A stretch of DNA of 22,756 nucleotides from an uncultured Opitutia bacterium (GCA_903829855.1 CAIKRN010000124.1:1-22756); one strand, 5' to 3'; shown: positions 1 through 8,298, counted from the first letter of the stretch. Notes: generated by a model not told the origin, from the letters alone. Numbers and translations are program-made.

Positions 1-236
1 CCTTCGGATTGGAGCTTCTTGGTGAGAAAAACCGCCCCAGCCTGAAAGACTGACTCGCAGAGCAAGACGCCGGGCGTGATTGGATTACCAGGGTAGTGGC
101 CCGCATAGAAAGGCTCGTCGGCGCGAAAGGTACGGGTGCAGGTGGCACCATCAGCGCGGACCTCATCGATCCGATCTAGGAACAGGAACGGCGGGCGATG
201 AGGGATGGTGTCGAGGACGGCCTGCAACATAAGCAT
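1..236 (-). CDS. FabZ-like 3-hydroxyacyl-ACP dehydratase (5' part, cut by left edge)
   Basis: I translated this by hand from the minus strand; the reading frame is open to base 1. The visible N-terminus (about 78 residues) contains IPHRPPFLFLDRI followed by GHYPGNPITPGVLLCES. This is the hot-dog fold active-site pattern of FabZ-type dehydratases: the His of GHxPG and the Glu that follows PGVLLC occupy the catalytic positions. Such enzymes dehydrate 3-hydroxyacyl-ACP in cytoplasmic fatty acid synthesis. Two in-frame ATGs are available, at 236 and 230, and neither has a Shine-Dalgarno sequence. The gene diverges from the peroxiredoxin gene. In many genomes fabZ sits with lpx genes, but here lpxD is in a separate cluster. 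The family is fairly certain; whether this is the housekeeping FabZ or a paralogue cannot be judged from the fragment. Confidence 0.85.
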   Translation of the reverse strand, partial: MLMLQAVLDTIPHRPPFLFLDRIDEVRADGATCTRTFRADEPFYAGHYPGNPITPGVLLCESVFQAGAVFLTKKLQSE

Positions 237-324
237 ATTTTTGCCCCCGTGGAGACGGACAAGCGACACGAAAACACCGTCGGACGCATTTGCCTTTTAC
301 CAGACACCACCCATCCTCCCACCC

Positions 325-840
325 ATGAAGACACTCTTCGCCTCCCTCCTCATGACCCTATTCCCATTCTTCGGCAATGCCGCTGAAAAGCTAGCCGTCG
401 GCGCCTCCATCCCGGACGTCACCGTCAACGACCAAGACGGCAAGCCCGTCTCGCTCACCAAGGAGGGCGCCAAGGGCTACCTGCTCGTCTACTTCTACCC
501 CAAGGCCAAAACCGGCGGCTGCACCAAACAGGGCTGCTCCCTTCGCGACAGCTGGGCGGACTTACAGAAAGCCGGCGTGAACGTCCTCGGCGTCAGCACC
601 GACGACGAGAAGCTACAGAAGGAGTTTAAGGAAGATCAGAAGTTCCCGTTCCGCCTCTTGGCTGACAAGGAAAAGAAAGAAGTCTCGAACGCTTTCGGCG
701 TCCTCGTTCCGCTAAAACTTTTCGCCGGCCGCAGCGCCTTCCTTTTCAAGGATGGCAAGTGCGTCTACGCAGACTACAAGGGGCACACCAGCGACCAAGG
801 TCAGGTCATCCTCGACTTCATCAAGGCCGAGAAGAAGTAA
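325..840 (+). CDS. Exported PrxQ/Bcp-type thiol peroxidase
   Basis: A 171-aa protein of the AhpC/TSA superfamily, Bcp/PrxQ group, which reduces hydrogen peroxide and organic peroxides with thiol reductants. The start at 325 gives a clear signal peptide (MKTLFASLLM then TLFPFFGNAA, cleavage near residue 20); longer in-frame extensions upstream look non-coding. The core has YFYPKAKTGGC: P59, T63 and C66 form the PxxxTxxC peroxidatic motif, and C71 is spaced five residues on, as the resolving cysteine is in PrxQ. Most relatives read TPGC here, whereas this one reads TGGC. Most Bcp proteins are cytoplasmic, so the signal peptide points to a periplasmic peroxidase. It is monocistronic and followed by a strong bidirectional terminator. 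Confidence 0.88.
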   Translation: MKTLFASLLMTLFPFFGNAAEKLAVGASIPDVTVNDQDGKPVSLTKEGAKGYLLVYFYPKAKTGGCTKQGCSLRDSWADLQKAGVNVLGVSTDDEKLQKEFKEDQKFPFRLLADKEKKEVSNAFGVLVPLKLFAGRSAFLFKDGKCVYADYKGHTSDQGQVILDFIKAEKK

Positions 841-857
841 GCCCGCTCGACACCTCC

Positions 858-895
858 AATAAAAAGGCCGCATCGAGTGATGCGGCCTTTTTATT
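858..895. terminator. Bidirectional rho-independent terminator between prx and prs
   Basis: A perfect 17-bp inverted repeat (left arm 858-874, right arm 879-895) with loop GAGT. The GC-rich core GGCCGCATC is flanked by A5 on one side and T5 on the other, so it reads as an intrinsic terminator on both strands. It serves the plus-strand peroxiredoxin gene (stop at 840) and the minus-strand prs gene (stop at 911). Confidence 0.93.
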
Positions 896-910
896 GTCCC
901 GACGACAGGC

Positions 911-1864
911 TCAGTGGCCTTTAATCGGGAAAAGGTCCGTCACGCTGTTATTGCCGTGGATACGGCGAATCGCATCGGAAAGCAGGGGCGCGATCGAGAG
1001 CACGGTAATCGGTAAATCCTTCGGCCAGTCGGCTGGGACGGAGTTCGTCGTGATGACCTCGTCGATGAGACCCTTACGCAGGCGCTCGAAAGCAATTTCC
1101 TGAATCATACAGTGGGAGACTACTGCGCGCACCGAGCGGGCACCGTTCTTCTTGAGCAGTTCGGCCGCAGCCACGAGCGTACCGGCGGTCTCAGTCATGT
1201 CGTCGACCAAGATGATATCTCGACCTTCAACTTCGCCGACCAGACTGGTGGCCTGCACCGTGGTCGCACTGGTGCGACGCTTGGCCACGAAACCATAAGG
1301 CAAGTTGAGCATGTCGGCTACGGCCGAGGCGTACTTCAAACCACCGACATCAGGGGAGAAGACCGTGGCATCCTTGAGCCAAGGCTTGTTCTTGATGTGT
1401 GCATAGAACACCGGGGAAGCGTAGAGGTGGTCGACCGGAATATCAAAGAAGCCCTGAATCTGCTGGGCGTGCAGATCGACCGTCAGCACGCGGTTGGCAC
1501 CGGCGGCCGTGAGCAGATTTGCGACGAGCTTAGCGGTGATGGGCACGCGGGGCTTATCCTTACGATCCTGACGGGCGTAGCCGAAGAAAGGAATGACTGC
1601 GGTGATGCGAGCGGCCGAGGCACGGCGCATGGCGTCGATCATAATCAGCAACTCCATGATCCGATCGTTGGCTGGAGCGCTGGTCGGCTGAACGACATAG
1701 ACATCGCAGCCGCGGATATTCTCATTGATCTGCACGAACGTCTCACCGTCAGGGAAACGATTAACGGTCGCCGAACCCAGTGGTACGCCGAGATGCTCGC
1801 AGATTTCTTTAGCCAATGCCGGGTTGGCATTGCCGGTGAAAATCTTCATCTCTGGTGCGCTCAT
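911..1864 (-). CDS. prs: Ribose-phosphate pyrophosphokinase (PRPP synthetase)
   Basis: A 317-aa cytoplasmic enzyme that makes PRPP from ribose 5-phosphate and ATP for nucleotide, His and Trp synthesis. Length and motifs fit class I enzymes: FFGYARQDRK near residues 93-102 (ATP site), VDLHAQQIQGFF near 129-140 (divalent metal/PRPP site), and the ribose-5-phosphate loop DDMTETAGT at 221-229. The loop usually reads DDxxDTxGT, so this enzyme has Glu where Asp is usual. The start could be 1864 (MSAPEM) or the internal ATG at 1849 (MKIFTG), which matches the typical N-terminus better; neither has a Shine-Dalgarno sequence. It is the last gene of the dnaB-bamA-skp-lpxD-prs cluster and begins 5 nt after the lpxD stop. 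Confidence 0.95.
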   Translation of the reverse strand: MSAPEMKIFTGNANPALAKEICEHLGVPLGSATVNRFPDGETFVQINENIRGCDVYVVQPTSAPANDRIMELLIMIDAMRRASAARITAVIPFFGYARQDRKDKPRVPITAKLVANLLTAAGANRVLTVDLHAQQIQGFFDIPVDHLYASPVFYAHIKNKPWLKDATVFSPDVGGLKYASAVADMLNLPYGFVAKRRTSATTVQATSLVGEVEGRDIILVDDMTETAGTLVAAAELLKKNGARSVRAVVSHCMIQEIAFERLRKGLIDEVITTNSVPADWPKDLPITVLSIAPLLSDAIRRIHGNNSVTDLFPIKGH

Positions 1865-1869
1865 GTCGG

Positions 1870-2913
1870 TTAACGTTTAGCAGAGTCCAAGGAGGCGGCG
1901 AGCGAATCAACCTTTTTGAACAAATCAGGTAGACGACGAGAAAGCACGACTAGGCGGCGCTCGAGGCCGAACGGTACGGCGGGCGTCCCGTTCATGAAGC
2001 CGTCGGCGGGGACGTCCTCAAAGAGTCCCGTCTGGGCTCCGAGTTTAACACGATCGCCCAGGGTCAGATGGCCAGCGACGCCCGATTGGCCACCGAGGAC
2101 GCAATGGTCTCCTAACGTGGTACTGCCGGCAATGCCGACCTGCGCGGTGATTAAACATTGGCGGCCAATGCGCACATTATGGGCGATTTGGACAAGGTTA
2201 TCGATTTTGGTGCCCCGCCCGACGACAGTCTTGCTGAAGCGAGCCCGATCGAGGGTGGAGTTAGCACCAATCTCCACATCATCCTCTAACACCACATTGC
2301 CGATCTGCGGAATTCGGTGAATCTCCCCATTGACGGGTTCATAGCCAAAGCCGTCGGAACCGATCACGGCACCCGACTGAATGCGGCAGCGGGCGCCCAG
2401 GATACAGTAATCACCCACGACAACACCGGGTTTAAGCCAGCAATCCGGGCCGACGCTGGCTTGCACCCCGACATAACAGCGCGCCTCCAGCACGGCACCT
2501 GCCGAGATTTTCGCACCGTCTCCGATAACGCATAGAGGGCCAATGTAGGCCGCCACGTCAATTTTGGCGGTCGGGGCGATAATGGCGGAGGCGTGCACGC
2601 CGGGTGATGGACGCGGCCAGAGCCGGGATTCGAGCACTGAGCAAAGCAAAGCTAGGGCGTAGGAGGGATTATCGACGCGGAGGAAGACCTGACCCAAAGC
2701 GGGCTTAGCTTCAAAGGTAGCGGGGACTAGAATGACACCAGCCTTGGAGGCTGCCACCGAAGCGGCGTACTTAAGATTCCCGAGGAAGGTGAGGTCCGCA
2801 GGAGTCGCTTCATCGAGTGCAGCGATACCCGTAATCAGCCCGGTAAAGACACCCTCGGCCGACTTCGCCCCGGTGAGGGAGATCAGTTCGGCGATGGTGA
2901 AGGAGGGCGTCAT
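1870..2913 (-). CDS. lpxD: UDP-3-O-(3-hydroxyacyl)glucosamine N-acyltransferase LpxD
   Basis: A 347-aa lipid A biosynthesis enzyme that transfers the second 3-hydroxyacyl chain from ACP to UDP-3-O-acylglucosamine. The N-terminal uridine-binding domain (residues 1-100) is followed by a left-handed beta-helix of hexapeptide repeats (about 105-320). It carries the LpxD hallmark SDGFGY at 186-191 and the catalytic His245 in VQIAHNVRIG. A helical C-terminal tail (about 325-347) matches the family. The gene lies between skp and prs; the skp-lpxD gap holds a strong hairpin. It shows that the organism makes lipid A and so has an LPS-type outer membrane. Confidence 0.96.
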   Translation of the reverse strand: MTPSFTIAELISLTGAKSAEGVFTGLITGIAALDEATPADLTFLGNLKYAASVAASKAGVILVPATFEAKPALGQVFLRVDNPSYALALLCSVLESRLWPRPSPGVHASAIIAPTAKIDVAAYIGPLCVIGDGAKISAGAVLEARCYVGVQASVGPDCWLKPGVVVGDYCILGARCRIQSGAVIGSDGFGYEPVNGEIHRIPQIGNVVLEDDVEIGANSTLDRARFSKTVVGRGTKIDNLVQIAHNVRIGRQCLITAQVGIAGSTTLGDHCVLGGQSGVAGHLTLGDRVKLGAQTGLFEDVPADGFMNGTPAVPFGLERRLVVLSRRLPDLFKKVDSLAASLDSAKR

Positions 2914-2926
2914 GGTCTCAAATGAA

Positions 2927-2950
2927 GCGCCCCTGTTTGGTCAGGGGCGC
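2927..2950 (-). other. Intercistronic hairpin between skp and lpxD
   Basis: A perfect 9-bp inverted repeat, GCGCCCCTG (2927-2935) and CAGGGGCGC (2942-2950), with a 6-nt loop. It ends 13 nt before the lpxD start on the transcribed minus strand. The bases that follow (TTCATTTGAG) are only weakly U-rich, so an attenuator, partial terminator or mRNA-stability/processing element is more likely than a full terminator. Confidence 0.55.
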
Positions 2951-2957
2951 GAGAGTC

Positions 2958-3575
2958 TTATTTAGCGGCTGGCTTATCGCCGGAAGGCGAAGCGGCAGGC
3001 GTCGCAGCGGGGGCCGCCGGGGCCGCAGCAGGCGCTGGTGCCGCTGGCTTGTAGACAGCATTCAACTCCTTGATGACATCCTCCGTCACATCAAGGGTCG
3101 GATCAGCAAAGAAAACCGCCCCCTTTCCGATGACAATCTGGAGACCCTTAGCCTTCGCAACTTTCTCCGATTGCGTGCGGATATCGGCAAAGATTTGCTT
3201 ATTCATCTCGCCGGCGCGTTGCTGGATCGTGGCCTGCGCCTCAGAAATAAAAGTCTGAAGTTCACCGCGGCGCTGATTGAAGGTGACATTCTTGGCTTCG
3301 AGCTCAGCGGTGACCGTCTTCTTCCCGTTTTCACTCAGCATCGGGTCTTGGGCACGCTTCGCAATTCCCTGCAGTTCGTCGCGCAGTTGGACAAGGGCTT
3401 TTTCGCGCTCACCCACGGCCGACTGGGCGGTTTCTTGAGACTTGCGAATGTCGGCCTGCAAATCGATGGCCTTGGTGTATTTTTTAAAAACATCAGCCTC
3501 ATCCACCACGCCATAACCAGCGGCGGAACAGAGGGAGGCGGCGCAAAGCACGAAGAGGGCGGACAGGGACTTCAT
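2958..3575 (-). CDS. skp: Periplasmic OmpH/Skp-family chaperone
   Basis: A 205-aa protein. The ATG at 3575 gives a signal peptide (MKSLSALFVLCAASLCSAA); a TTG at 3584 would add only three residues. The mature part starts GYGVVDEADVFKKY, followed by a long alpha-helical, coiled-coil stretch (residues 30-140) rich in Lys, Glu and Gln, as in the OmpH/Skp family (PF03938) that escorts unfolded outer-membrane proteins to the BAM complex. The placement between bamA and lpxD is the classical bamA-skp-lpxD order. The last 30 residues are an Ala/Pro-rich tail (repeats of PAAPA), which ordinary Skp proteins lack; a similar tail occurs on the bL25 protein in this window. The family call is strong. Confidence 0.9.
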   Translation of the reverse strand: MKSLSALFVLCAASLCSAAGYGVVDEADVFKKYTKAIDLQADIRKSQETAQSAVGEREKALVQLRDELQGIAKRAQDPMLSENGKKTVTAELEAKNVTFNQRRGELQTFISEAQATIQQRAGEMNKQIFADIRTQSEKVAKAKGLQIVIGKGAVFFADPTLDVTEDVIKELNAVYKPAAPAPAAAPAAPAATPAASPSGDKPAAK

Positions 3576-3613
3576 AGTGAGCAAAGAAAGCAGGAATCAC
3601 CTCTGGTTGGCAA

Positions 3614-6109
3614 TCAAAACACCGTACCAAAGCTGAAGTTGAACTTCATGCCGCCGGAGTTAACCCGCTGCCCCGCGTTAGGCTGGCCGACGGGCACCTT
3701 TGTGGTCTGGAGAGGGAACCCGAAATCGAGCCGCATGACCGCTCCGCCCAGCAAGATACGCATGCCCAGACCCCAATCGGAATTAGCTTCCGACATGTTA
3801 AAGTCCGTCTCCGCCCGATTAACTAGGCCGTAGTCATAGAAGGCTGCGAGGCGCATATTCTCAGCGACCTTGATGGTGTATTCCGTACTGAAATAGCCAT
3901 ACGTCATCCCGCCCATCGGTTGGTTACCAAAGGAGGTGTCGTACGTCGAATAAGCGCCAACATCATTATAATTAAAACCACGCATATCGTAAGCGCCTCC
4001 CAGGTAGAACCGCTCATAGAAAGGCAGGTAGCCTCCTGAGCCCGTAAGCAGGCCCGCACGACCGATCACCGAAACCGTCTGTTCAGCTGTGGGCGAAACC
4101 AAGAACCATCGGCCAGTGCGCAGCTCAGACTTAAGATACTTGACGCTACCACCCATGCCATTTCCAGCAAGTTCCTCCGTGAGTGAGATACGCGAACCCT
4201 TGGTCGGGAAGTTATATTCGTCGCGCGTGTCGTAGACCAATGAGGCCGAGACCGAGGAAATGACCTTCGGGTGGCCATTCTCGGTAACGACGTCAGCCGG
4301 GGCTGAAGACGTAACGTTACCGACGCTCACGCGGCGAAGATTATAAGCGATGCGGCCTTCAATATCCCGGAAGATACGGCGACGCGCATAGAGGCTGACG
4401 CCTTCCGTCAACACGGAGTAATTAGCCGAAGCATAACCAGCGTAACGTCGCTCGATAGAATAACCCACCGCAAGGTCGCGCTCCCAGAGCGCCGGTTCCT
4501 CAAAAGAATGCTCCATGGAGCTCGAGAGGCTACCGACTTGGACGCGGACGCGGAATTTTTGCCCATCGCCGCGATACCATCCTTCGGGATTAGAATAATC
4601 GAAATTAGCTTCTGAATATTCGACGAAGCCAACCAAGCCTTCGACGGTACTGTAGCCAGCGCCGAAACTAACCGAGCCGGTTTGACCTTCCTTGACGGTG
4701 ACCCGCAAGTCGCTTTGGCCAGGGATTGTGGTGGCCGCGGGGAAAACGTAAACCTCCTGAAAGAACTGGGTGTTCTTGAGGCGCGCCTCGGAGACGCGGG
4801 TGCGCGCCAAGTCAAAAACCTCGCCTGGTCCGAGTGCAAGCTCGCGGGCAATCACCGTCGAACGGGTCTTCGTGTTGCCCTGAATCTCAACCGCTCGCAC
4901 CGTGAAACGCTGCCCTTCCGTAATGGTAAACTTTAAATCAATGGCGCCGGTTTCGAGCTGTGGCTTACGGGCAATCTGCACCTGTGCATTGATGTAGCCC
5001 ATCTGACCATAATACTCCTTTAGCTTTTCCGCAGCGGCCTCCACCGCAGTCGTGGAGAACCAGTCGCCCGAGGCAATATGGTCAATGTCTACGGGGTGTG
5101 CACCTCTTCGCAACGAAGGAGAGGCGACAACCTTGAGCAACGCGTCAGTGGCAAAGACCGGCTCGGACGCAGCCAACCGATTACCTTCAATGGAAATAGG
5201 CCCAATCGAATATCGGCGACCTTCCTTCACCTTAAATACGGTATCAAGCCAGCCACTGCCGGCCTCTAAATCTTTGATTTTACAGGCCTTCTGGGGATCG
5301 AGGTCCTCAACTTGAATATCGAGAAAGCCCTTGCTGCGGTAGTACTGACGAATGCTCTGGGAATCCTTGCGGTAGTCTTCCGGATCGAGGCGACCGCTGC
5401 CCGTAAGCCAAGAGAATTTCCACCAGCGCCACGTTGAGGCCTTCAGGTCAGCTCCGGCAATAATATCTTCCTGCTTAAGCAGGCTAGCGCCTTCGATGCG
5501 GACATCATCAACGCGTAATTCAGCCCCCTCTTTGATGATAATGACGACCTGCTTCCCGCCGACTACATTGACAAGTTGAGAGCTAACAATCGTGAAGGGA
5601 CGCTTCTTGCGGAGTTCTGTCTGCAATTTGATTTCAGCGCGGCGCAAGACGGCCGGGTCTAAGGGCTCGCCAATCTTCAAGTCTTCCAGGACGGTAGCTC
5701 CGCCGAAAAAACTAGAAGAGCCACTTCGGTCAACAAGGCCTTCTCCGCCGATATAATCGATACTCTTGAGAATCGGACGAGGCTCAACAGTCACCACGAC
5801 ATCAACCTGGCCGGGATTCTTGGGGTCAAGAATCGGCACGACCTCAACGGAGGCAAAGCGGCCCGTCGCATAGAGCGAGCGAACTGTGCTCGCGATGGCA
5901 TCATTGGTTAAGAGCTCCCCTTTACGTAAGGCGACGAAGCCAAGCACGAACTGCTCGGAAACCGTGCCACTGTCCTTCTTGACAGTGATGGATCGCACGC
6001 TCGGAGCGACGTTTTCCGTCAGGCCCTGGGCGAGCGATGCGAGCGGTGTCAGGGCGAGGGAAAAACAGGCGGCACGGAGCCAGCTGCGACTTAGGGGGGC
6101 GTTATTCAT
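3614..6109 (-). CDS. bamA: Outer-membrane protein assembly factor BamA
   Basis: An 831-aa Omp85-family protein that inserts beta-barrel proteins into the outer membrane. It has a signal peptide (MNNAPLSRSWLRAACFSLAL, cleaved after SLAQG near residue 29). Five POTRA domains follow (about 35-480), recognisable by repeats such as VRSITVKKDSG, ILKSIDYIGGEG, VDDVRIEGASLL, IGPISIEGNRL and VRAVEIQGNTK. The C-terminal 16-strand barrel (about 480-831) has the diagnostic MRGF motif and a final Phe. I chose the ATG at 6109 because it starts the signal peptide and overlaps the dnaB stop by 8 nt (ATGAATAA); an upstream start at 6136 would add nine residues before it. The overlap suggests translational coupling to dnaB. 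Confidence 0.96.
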   Translation of the reverse strand: MNNAPLSRSWLRAACFSLALTPLASLAQGLTENVAPSVRSITVKKDSGTVSEQFVLGFVALRKGELLTNDAIASTVRSLYATGRFASVEVVPILDPKNPGQVDVVVTVEPRPILKSIDYIGGEGLVDRSGSSSFFGGATVLEDLKIGEPLDPAVLRRAEIKLQTELRKKRPFTIVSSQLVNVVGGKQVVIIIKEGAELRVDDVRIEGASLLKQEDIIAGADLKASTWRWWKFSWLTGSGRLDPEDYRKDSQSIRQYYRSKGFLDIQVEDLDPQKACKIKDLEAGSGWLDTVFKVKEGRRYSIGPISIEGNRLAASEPVFATDALLKVVASPSLRRGAHPVDIDHIASGDWFSTTAVEAAAEKLKEYYGQMGYINAQVQIARKPQLETGAIDLKFTITEGQRFTVRAVEIQGNTKTRSTVIARELALGPGEVFDLARTRVSEARLKNTQFFQEVYVFPAATTIPGQSDLRVTVKEGQTGSVSFGAGYSTVEGLVGFVEYSEANFDYSNPEGWYRGDGQKFRVRVQVGSLSSSMEHSFEEPALWERDLAVGYSIERRYAGYASANYSVLTEGVSLYARRRIFRDIEGRIAYNLRRVSVGNVTSSAPADVVTENGHPKVISSVSASLVYDTRDEYNFPTKGSRISLTEELAGNGMGGSVKYLKSELRTGRWFLVSPTAEQTVSVIGRAGLLTGSGGYLPFYERFYLGGAYDMRGFNYNDVGAYSTYDTSFGNQPMGGMTYGYFSTEYTIKVAENMRLAAFYDYGLVNRAETDFNMSEANSDWGLGMRILLGGAVMRLDFGFPLQTTKVPVGQPNAGQRVNSGGMKFNFSFGTVF

Positions 6110-7529
6110 TTCGATATTCTTTGGCCGGTGACTCAAAGCGTGTGAGTCCGGGATTAAAGAGCAAGTTGATGTCGGAGGTGGGTCCGTTACGATTCTTGGC
6201 TACAATAAGCTGGCGGGAATAACAGCCATCCTGGCCGGCTTGCTCGGCCTCGGCCTCGGCGGCCTTGCCCTGGCTCATTGGGGGCTTCGAAATCAGCATG
6301 ACAATGTCGGCATCCTGCTCAATCGAGCCAGATTCGCGAAGGTCGGACATGCGGGGCTGGCGGGCCTCGTCCTCTGATTTACGGTTTAACTGAGCCAGGG
6401 CGATAATCGGGATCTTAAACTCCTTCGCCATGGCCTTGATACTACGCGAGACTTCGGCAATCTGCTGTTCTCGCGGCAGGCCAGAATCCAACCCATTGAT
6501 AAGCTGGATGTAATCGATCACGACCATATCGAGTGGGGTCCGGGCATGAACCCGGCGGCATTTAGCCCGGATTTCGAGGATATTCTGCCCCCCGTTATCA
6601 TCGACCGTCAAAGGGAGACCTTGGTACTCCTTCGCCGCCTGGACAAGGTCGAGCTGCATACGCTCATCAGGGTGGGCCGTGCGCAACTTCTGCATATTCA
6701 CCCGGGCTCGAGAGCAGAGTAAACGAAGCGCCAGCTCGCGGGCAGGCATTTCTAGCGAGAATAACAGCACGTTGGCAGGCTTCCGATCCTCGCCAGGCTT
6801 AGGGAAAAGCGCCGCTTCGATGAAGTTCAGAGCGATGGAGGTTTTCCCCATGCCCGGGCGGGCGGCCACGACAATCATCTGACCCGGTTGGAAGCCGTAG
6901 GTCAGCGCATTAAGGTCCGGGAATCCCGTCGGCACACCTTGGATAGAATTGCGGTTACGAATCATCCGCTGGACAAACTCCATCGCCTCACGGATGGGCA
7001 CATCGATGGTTTGCGCGGATTCGGAAATGCGATCCTCGCTGATACGGAAGAACGACTGCTCAACGTCTTCCAACAAGCGCTCGATACCTTCGGAATGGGC
7101 ATGAGCCTTCTCCACCGTGGTTACCGCCGTGGAAATCAACTGGCGCAGGAAATGTTTCTCCCGGATAATCGCGAGCCAGTGGGGCGCATGGGCACTCGAC
7201 GAAATGAGCCCAGTGAGCTCATTGACATAGGCGGCACCGCCGGCGGACTCAAGTTTACCTTCACGGCGAAGCTGCTCCGTGAGCGTGATTTCATCGACCC
7301 CGGTACTCGCTTGGGAAAGCTTGACCGCGATCTCGTAAATATCCTGGTGCTTGGGATCAAAGAAGTAGTCGGGGGTGACGCGCTGCTCGAGGCAGCGTTG
7401 CAGCGTGTCACCGCCGTCGACGACAATACTTGCGATCAGGCCGCGCTCGGCATCGAGATTGTGGGGCGGGACGCGGTCGCCGTAATTAGGCTGGGCATCG
7501 CGTCGGTGACGCTGGGGTCTTTCGGCCAT
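6102..7529 (-). CDS. dnaB: Replicative DNA helicase DnaB
   Basis: A 475-aa hexameric 5'-3' helicase of the replication fork. The N-terminal primase-interacting domain (residues 18-130) starts PPHNLDAERGLIASI and is followed by a RecA-like ATPase domain. Walker A is ARPGMGKTS (223-231), Walker B is MVVIDYIQLI (335-344), the later motif LAQLNRKSE is at 378-386, and SGSIEQDAD at 400-408 is the arginine-finger region. There is no sign of an intein. It heads the minus-strand cluster, 162 nt downstream of bL9 and beyond that operon's terminator, so it should have its own promoter in 7530-7636; I see no convincing one. Its last codons overlap the bamA start. Confidence 0.96.
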   Translation of the reverse strand: MAERPQRHRRDAQPNYGDRVPPHNLDAERGLIASIVVDGGDTLQRCLEQRVTPDYFFDPKHQDIYEIAVKLSQASTGVDEITLTEQLRREGKLESAGGAAYVNELTGLISSSAHAPHWLAIIREKHFLRQLISTAVTTVEKAHAHSEGIERLLEDVEQSFFRISEDRISESAQTIDVPIREAMEFVQRMIRNRNSIQGVPTGFPDLNALTYGFQPGQMIVVAARPGMGKTSIALNFIEAALFPKPGEDRKPANVLLFSLEMPARELALRLLCSRARVNMQKLRTAHPDERMQLDLVQAAKEYQGLPLTVDDNGGQNILEIRAKCRRVHARTPLDMVVIDYIQLINGLDSGLPREQQIAEVSRSIKAMAKEFKIPIIALAQLNRKSEDEARQPRMSDLRESGSIEQDADIVMLISKPPMSQGKAAEAEAEQAGQDGCYSRQLIVAKNRNGPTSDINLLFNPGLTRFESPAKEYRNE

Positions 7530-7636
7530 GAGAGAAAGGAAGTGTGCGGAGCGGCGGAGCGGAGGACAGCGCCAAAAGCCGCCGATCGTTCACGCCTTGT
7601 TCACGGGCCTATTCACAGGCGGGAGTAAGGCCGAGA

Positions 7637-7672
7637 AAGAAAAAAGGCGCGAAGCCGGAGCTTCGCGCCTTT
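7637..7672 (-). terminator. Rho-independent terminator after rplI
   Basis: A 13-bp perfect stem (7643-7655 with 7660-7672), loop of 4 nt, arms AAAGGCGCGAAGC and GCTTCGCGCCTTT. On the minus strand it is followed by a T-rich run (T6 then CTTTC). It lies 20 nt past the bL9 stop and separates the ribosomal operon from dnaB. Confidence 0.92.
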
Positions 7673-7691
7673 CAAGGGGTCGCTGAGCGAA

Positions 7692-8261
7692 TTACTCGGA
7701 CTTGGCCGGCTTGTCCTTACGAGGCTTGCGGGCCTTCTTGGACTTATCGTCGCGGTACTCGCGTTCTTCCGGCTCAGGAGCCTCTTCAGCGGTAGGCTCG
7801 ATAGGGTTCTCAGAGACGACTTCAAATTCCTGCTCAACCATGACGGAGCCATGGAGACGGATGGACGTCGTGTGCTTACCGAGAAGTTTAACTGGGCCTT
7901 GGCCGAGATGGATGCGCTTGCGCTCGATTTCGAGACCGTGCTCGGCGAGCTTAGCGGAAATTTCCGCCGTGCTGATTGCGCCGAACATCTTGCCTCCTTC
8001 ACCAGTCTTGACGGCGAAGACGAGCTTCACCGAAGCCAGCTTGGCGGCCGTGGTGTTGGCGGTTTCGAGATCGCGAGCCTCACGAGATTCGCGGGCCTTC
8101 TTAAGGGCCTCGACATACTTCGTGTTGGAACGATTGACGGGGAGCGCGATTCCCTGCGGAAGCAGGAAGTTACGGGCGAAGCCCGCGCGGACGCGGACTT
8201 GCTCGCCTTCGGCGCCTAGGCCGTCGACGGGCTTGATGAGGAGAACTTCGGTGAATGCCAT
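7692..8261 (-). CDS. rplI: Large ribosomal subunit protein bL9, with C-terminal extension
   Basis: A 189-aa protein. The N-terminal domain has the bL9 signature (MAFTEVLLIKPVDGLG, then GFARNFLLPQGIALP), a long connecting helix (residues 48-75) and the C-terminal rRNA-binding domain (to about 150). The last 40 residues (EPTAEEAPEPEEREYRDDKS, then a KARKPRKDK-type Lys/Arg/Pro stretch) are a charged extension beyond the usual 150 residues. It is the last gene of the bL25-pth-bS6-ssb-bL9 operon, 37 nt after ssb; bS18, which often precedes it, is absent. Confidence 0.95.
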   Translation of the reverse strand: MAFTEVLLIKPVDGLGAEGEQVRVRAGFARNFLLPQGIALPVNRSNTKYVEALKKARESREARDLETANTTAAKLASVKLVFAVKTGEGGKMFGAISTAEISAKLAEHGLEIERKRIHLGQGPVKLLGKHTTSIRLHGSVMVEQEFEVVSENPIEPTAEEAPEPEEREYRDDKSKKARKPRKDKPAKSE

Positions 8262-8298
8262 GTTATGCTCTTGCTTGGGTTATTAAGGTTATGGGTGA

